From assembly GCA_016840245.1 (NCBI GenBank), contig JAEOST010000329.1:1-6384 (forward strand): a stretch of DNA of 6,384 nucleotides, written 5' to 3'. Under the pieces are notes generated by a model. It ran no database searches. It was not told the origin of the DNA and saw only the letters and a program-made list of their open reading frames with translations. The stretch comes from Candidatus Thorarchaeota archaeon. GTDB taxonomy: Archaea; Asgardarchaeota; Thorarchaeia; Thorarchaeales; Thorarchaeaceae. Numbering within the stretch: position 1 is the stretch's first letter; each line of letters begins with the position of its first letter. Positions 5,684 through 6,384 of the stretch are shown one piece after another. The position numbers and the translations under genes were made by a program.

Positions 5684-6346
5684 GTGTTTATCGAATTATC
5701 TGGCTTCCTCTTTCTACTTATCATTGTAATTCTAATGATTGCAACTTCAAAATATGGTTATGAAACATTCAGTGAACTAGACTCAGATGCTAAGCTCCAA
5801 GAGATAAATGAGAATCCTCAGAAGTTTAGAACAGGTACATTTTTGGTCATTGTGGAACACGCTGTGATTGTCACTCTTGCACTATTGCTCTTTATTGCAT
5901 TCAGTCCATTCAACATATTGCTGGGAATTGTGTGGCTTGCAAGTAGAGGAGTAGAAGGACTGATTCAGATAAACAACAAGAGGAAATTTTTGAGTCTTAG
6001 TGACATAGCTGGACAATATTCAAGCGCCACTGATGTTGATAAAGAACGACTAAGCAATCAGGCTTTGTCTTTGCTGAAGGGAAAGAACTCTACATTCACT
6101 ATTGCACAGATGCTTTTCTCAATTGGGACACTTGCATACTCAATTACCTTTGTCATCTATCTAATTGTCCCCGAATTATTGGCATGGTTTGGAATAATTG
6201 CTGCAGCAATCTATGGTCTTGGAAATGCTATCTATCGTGTGAGACCGAGCTTCAAGGTCCTATGGGATTTGGGAGGACTCTTGATATTCATTTATGAATT
6301 GATATTGGGAGGATGGTTGTTGTTTGCTTCGTTTATATTCCCGTGA
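5684..6346 (+). CDS. DUF4386-like integral membrane protein, third copy
   Basis: A 220-residue protein with about six helices (near 3-20, 52-72, 75-95, 137-161, 165-183 and 195-217). Helix 3 carries SRGVEGL (87-93), which matches FRGVEAL in the DUF4386 protein at 2800 at identical residue numbers (Arg88, Glu91), the best evidence for common ancestry. Unlike that protein it has a larger polar loop between helices 1 and 2 (21-51, TSKYGYETFSELDSDAK onward) and another between helices 3 and 4 (96-136). The GTG start has GGAG (5671-5674) nine bases upstream. It sits 29 bases after the ATC-hydrolase-like gene and is probably the last visible gene of the operon; the 38 bases after its stop contain no terminator that I can see, so the unit may continue beyond the window. 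Function unknown. Confidence 0.7.
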   Translation: MFIELSGFLFLLIIVILMIATSKYGYETFSELDSDAKLQEINENPQKFRTGTFLVIVEHAVIVTLALLLFIAFSPFNILLGIVWLASRGVEGLIQINNKRKFLSLSDIAGQYSSATDVDKERLSNQALSLLKGKNSTFTIAQMLFSIGTLAYSITFVIYLIVPELLAWFGIIAAAIYGLGNAIYRVRPSFKVLWDLGGLLIFIYELILGGWLLFASFIFP

Positions 6347-6384
6347 CAAATGGGAATGTAGTTAAAGTAGTGATAGTTTGTATC

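Overview
The window reads as chromosomal DNA from an archaeon, though the host cannot be fixed from this sequence. The main clues are strong GGAGGT/GAGGTGA ribosome-binding sites, TTG and GTG starts, frequent AGA/AGG and ATA codons, TATA-like TTTAT boxes, and a small membrane protein whose RPLGVTILA start I associate with archaeal genomes. An Asgard or similar uncultivated lineage is possible but is only a guess. All genes lie on the + strand. I found no tRNA, rRNA, CRISPR array, transposase or phage gene.

Layout: (1) positions 1-635 hold the 3' part of a zinc-independent medium-chain dehydrogenase/reductase (MDR, quinone-oxidoreductase type). (2) A 172-base gap with a possible promoter leads to a 113-residue membrane protein (808-1149), closed by a hairpin plus T8 terminator (1178-1221). 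(3) A second transcription unit probably starts after the terminator. An inverted repeat sits just before a complete MDR gene (1301-2296). A 135-residue four-helix membrane protein follows, then an 82-base gap with TATA-like repeats. Next come two six-helix DUF4386-type membrane proteins (2800-3492, 3512-4195), a third MDR gene translationally coupled by a TTGA overlap (4192-5151), a small soluble protein resembling L-2-amino-thiazoline-4-carboxylate (ATC) hydrolases (5184-5654), and another DUF4386-like membrane protein (5684-6346).

The theme is a family of three paralogous NAD(P)H-dependent reductases, each followed by one or more polytopic membrane proteins. The two complete MDR proteins match at 29 of their first 40 residues, so they arose by duplication. 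The visible copy 1 differs from the others by a 16-residue shortfall in the C-terminal part and a Gly-to-Asp change in a conserved motif. Copy 2 differs from copies 1 and 3 at the residue that usually sets NADH versus NADPH preference. The substrate is unknown. A soluble reductase acting on a lipophilic carbonyl or quinone beside membrane partners is a reasonable inference, not something the sequence proves.
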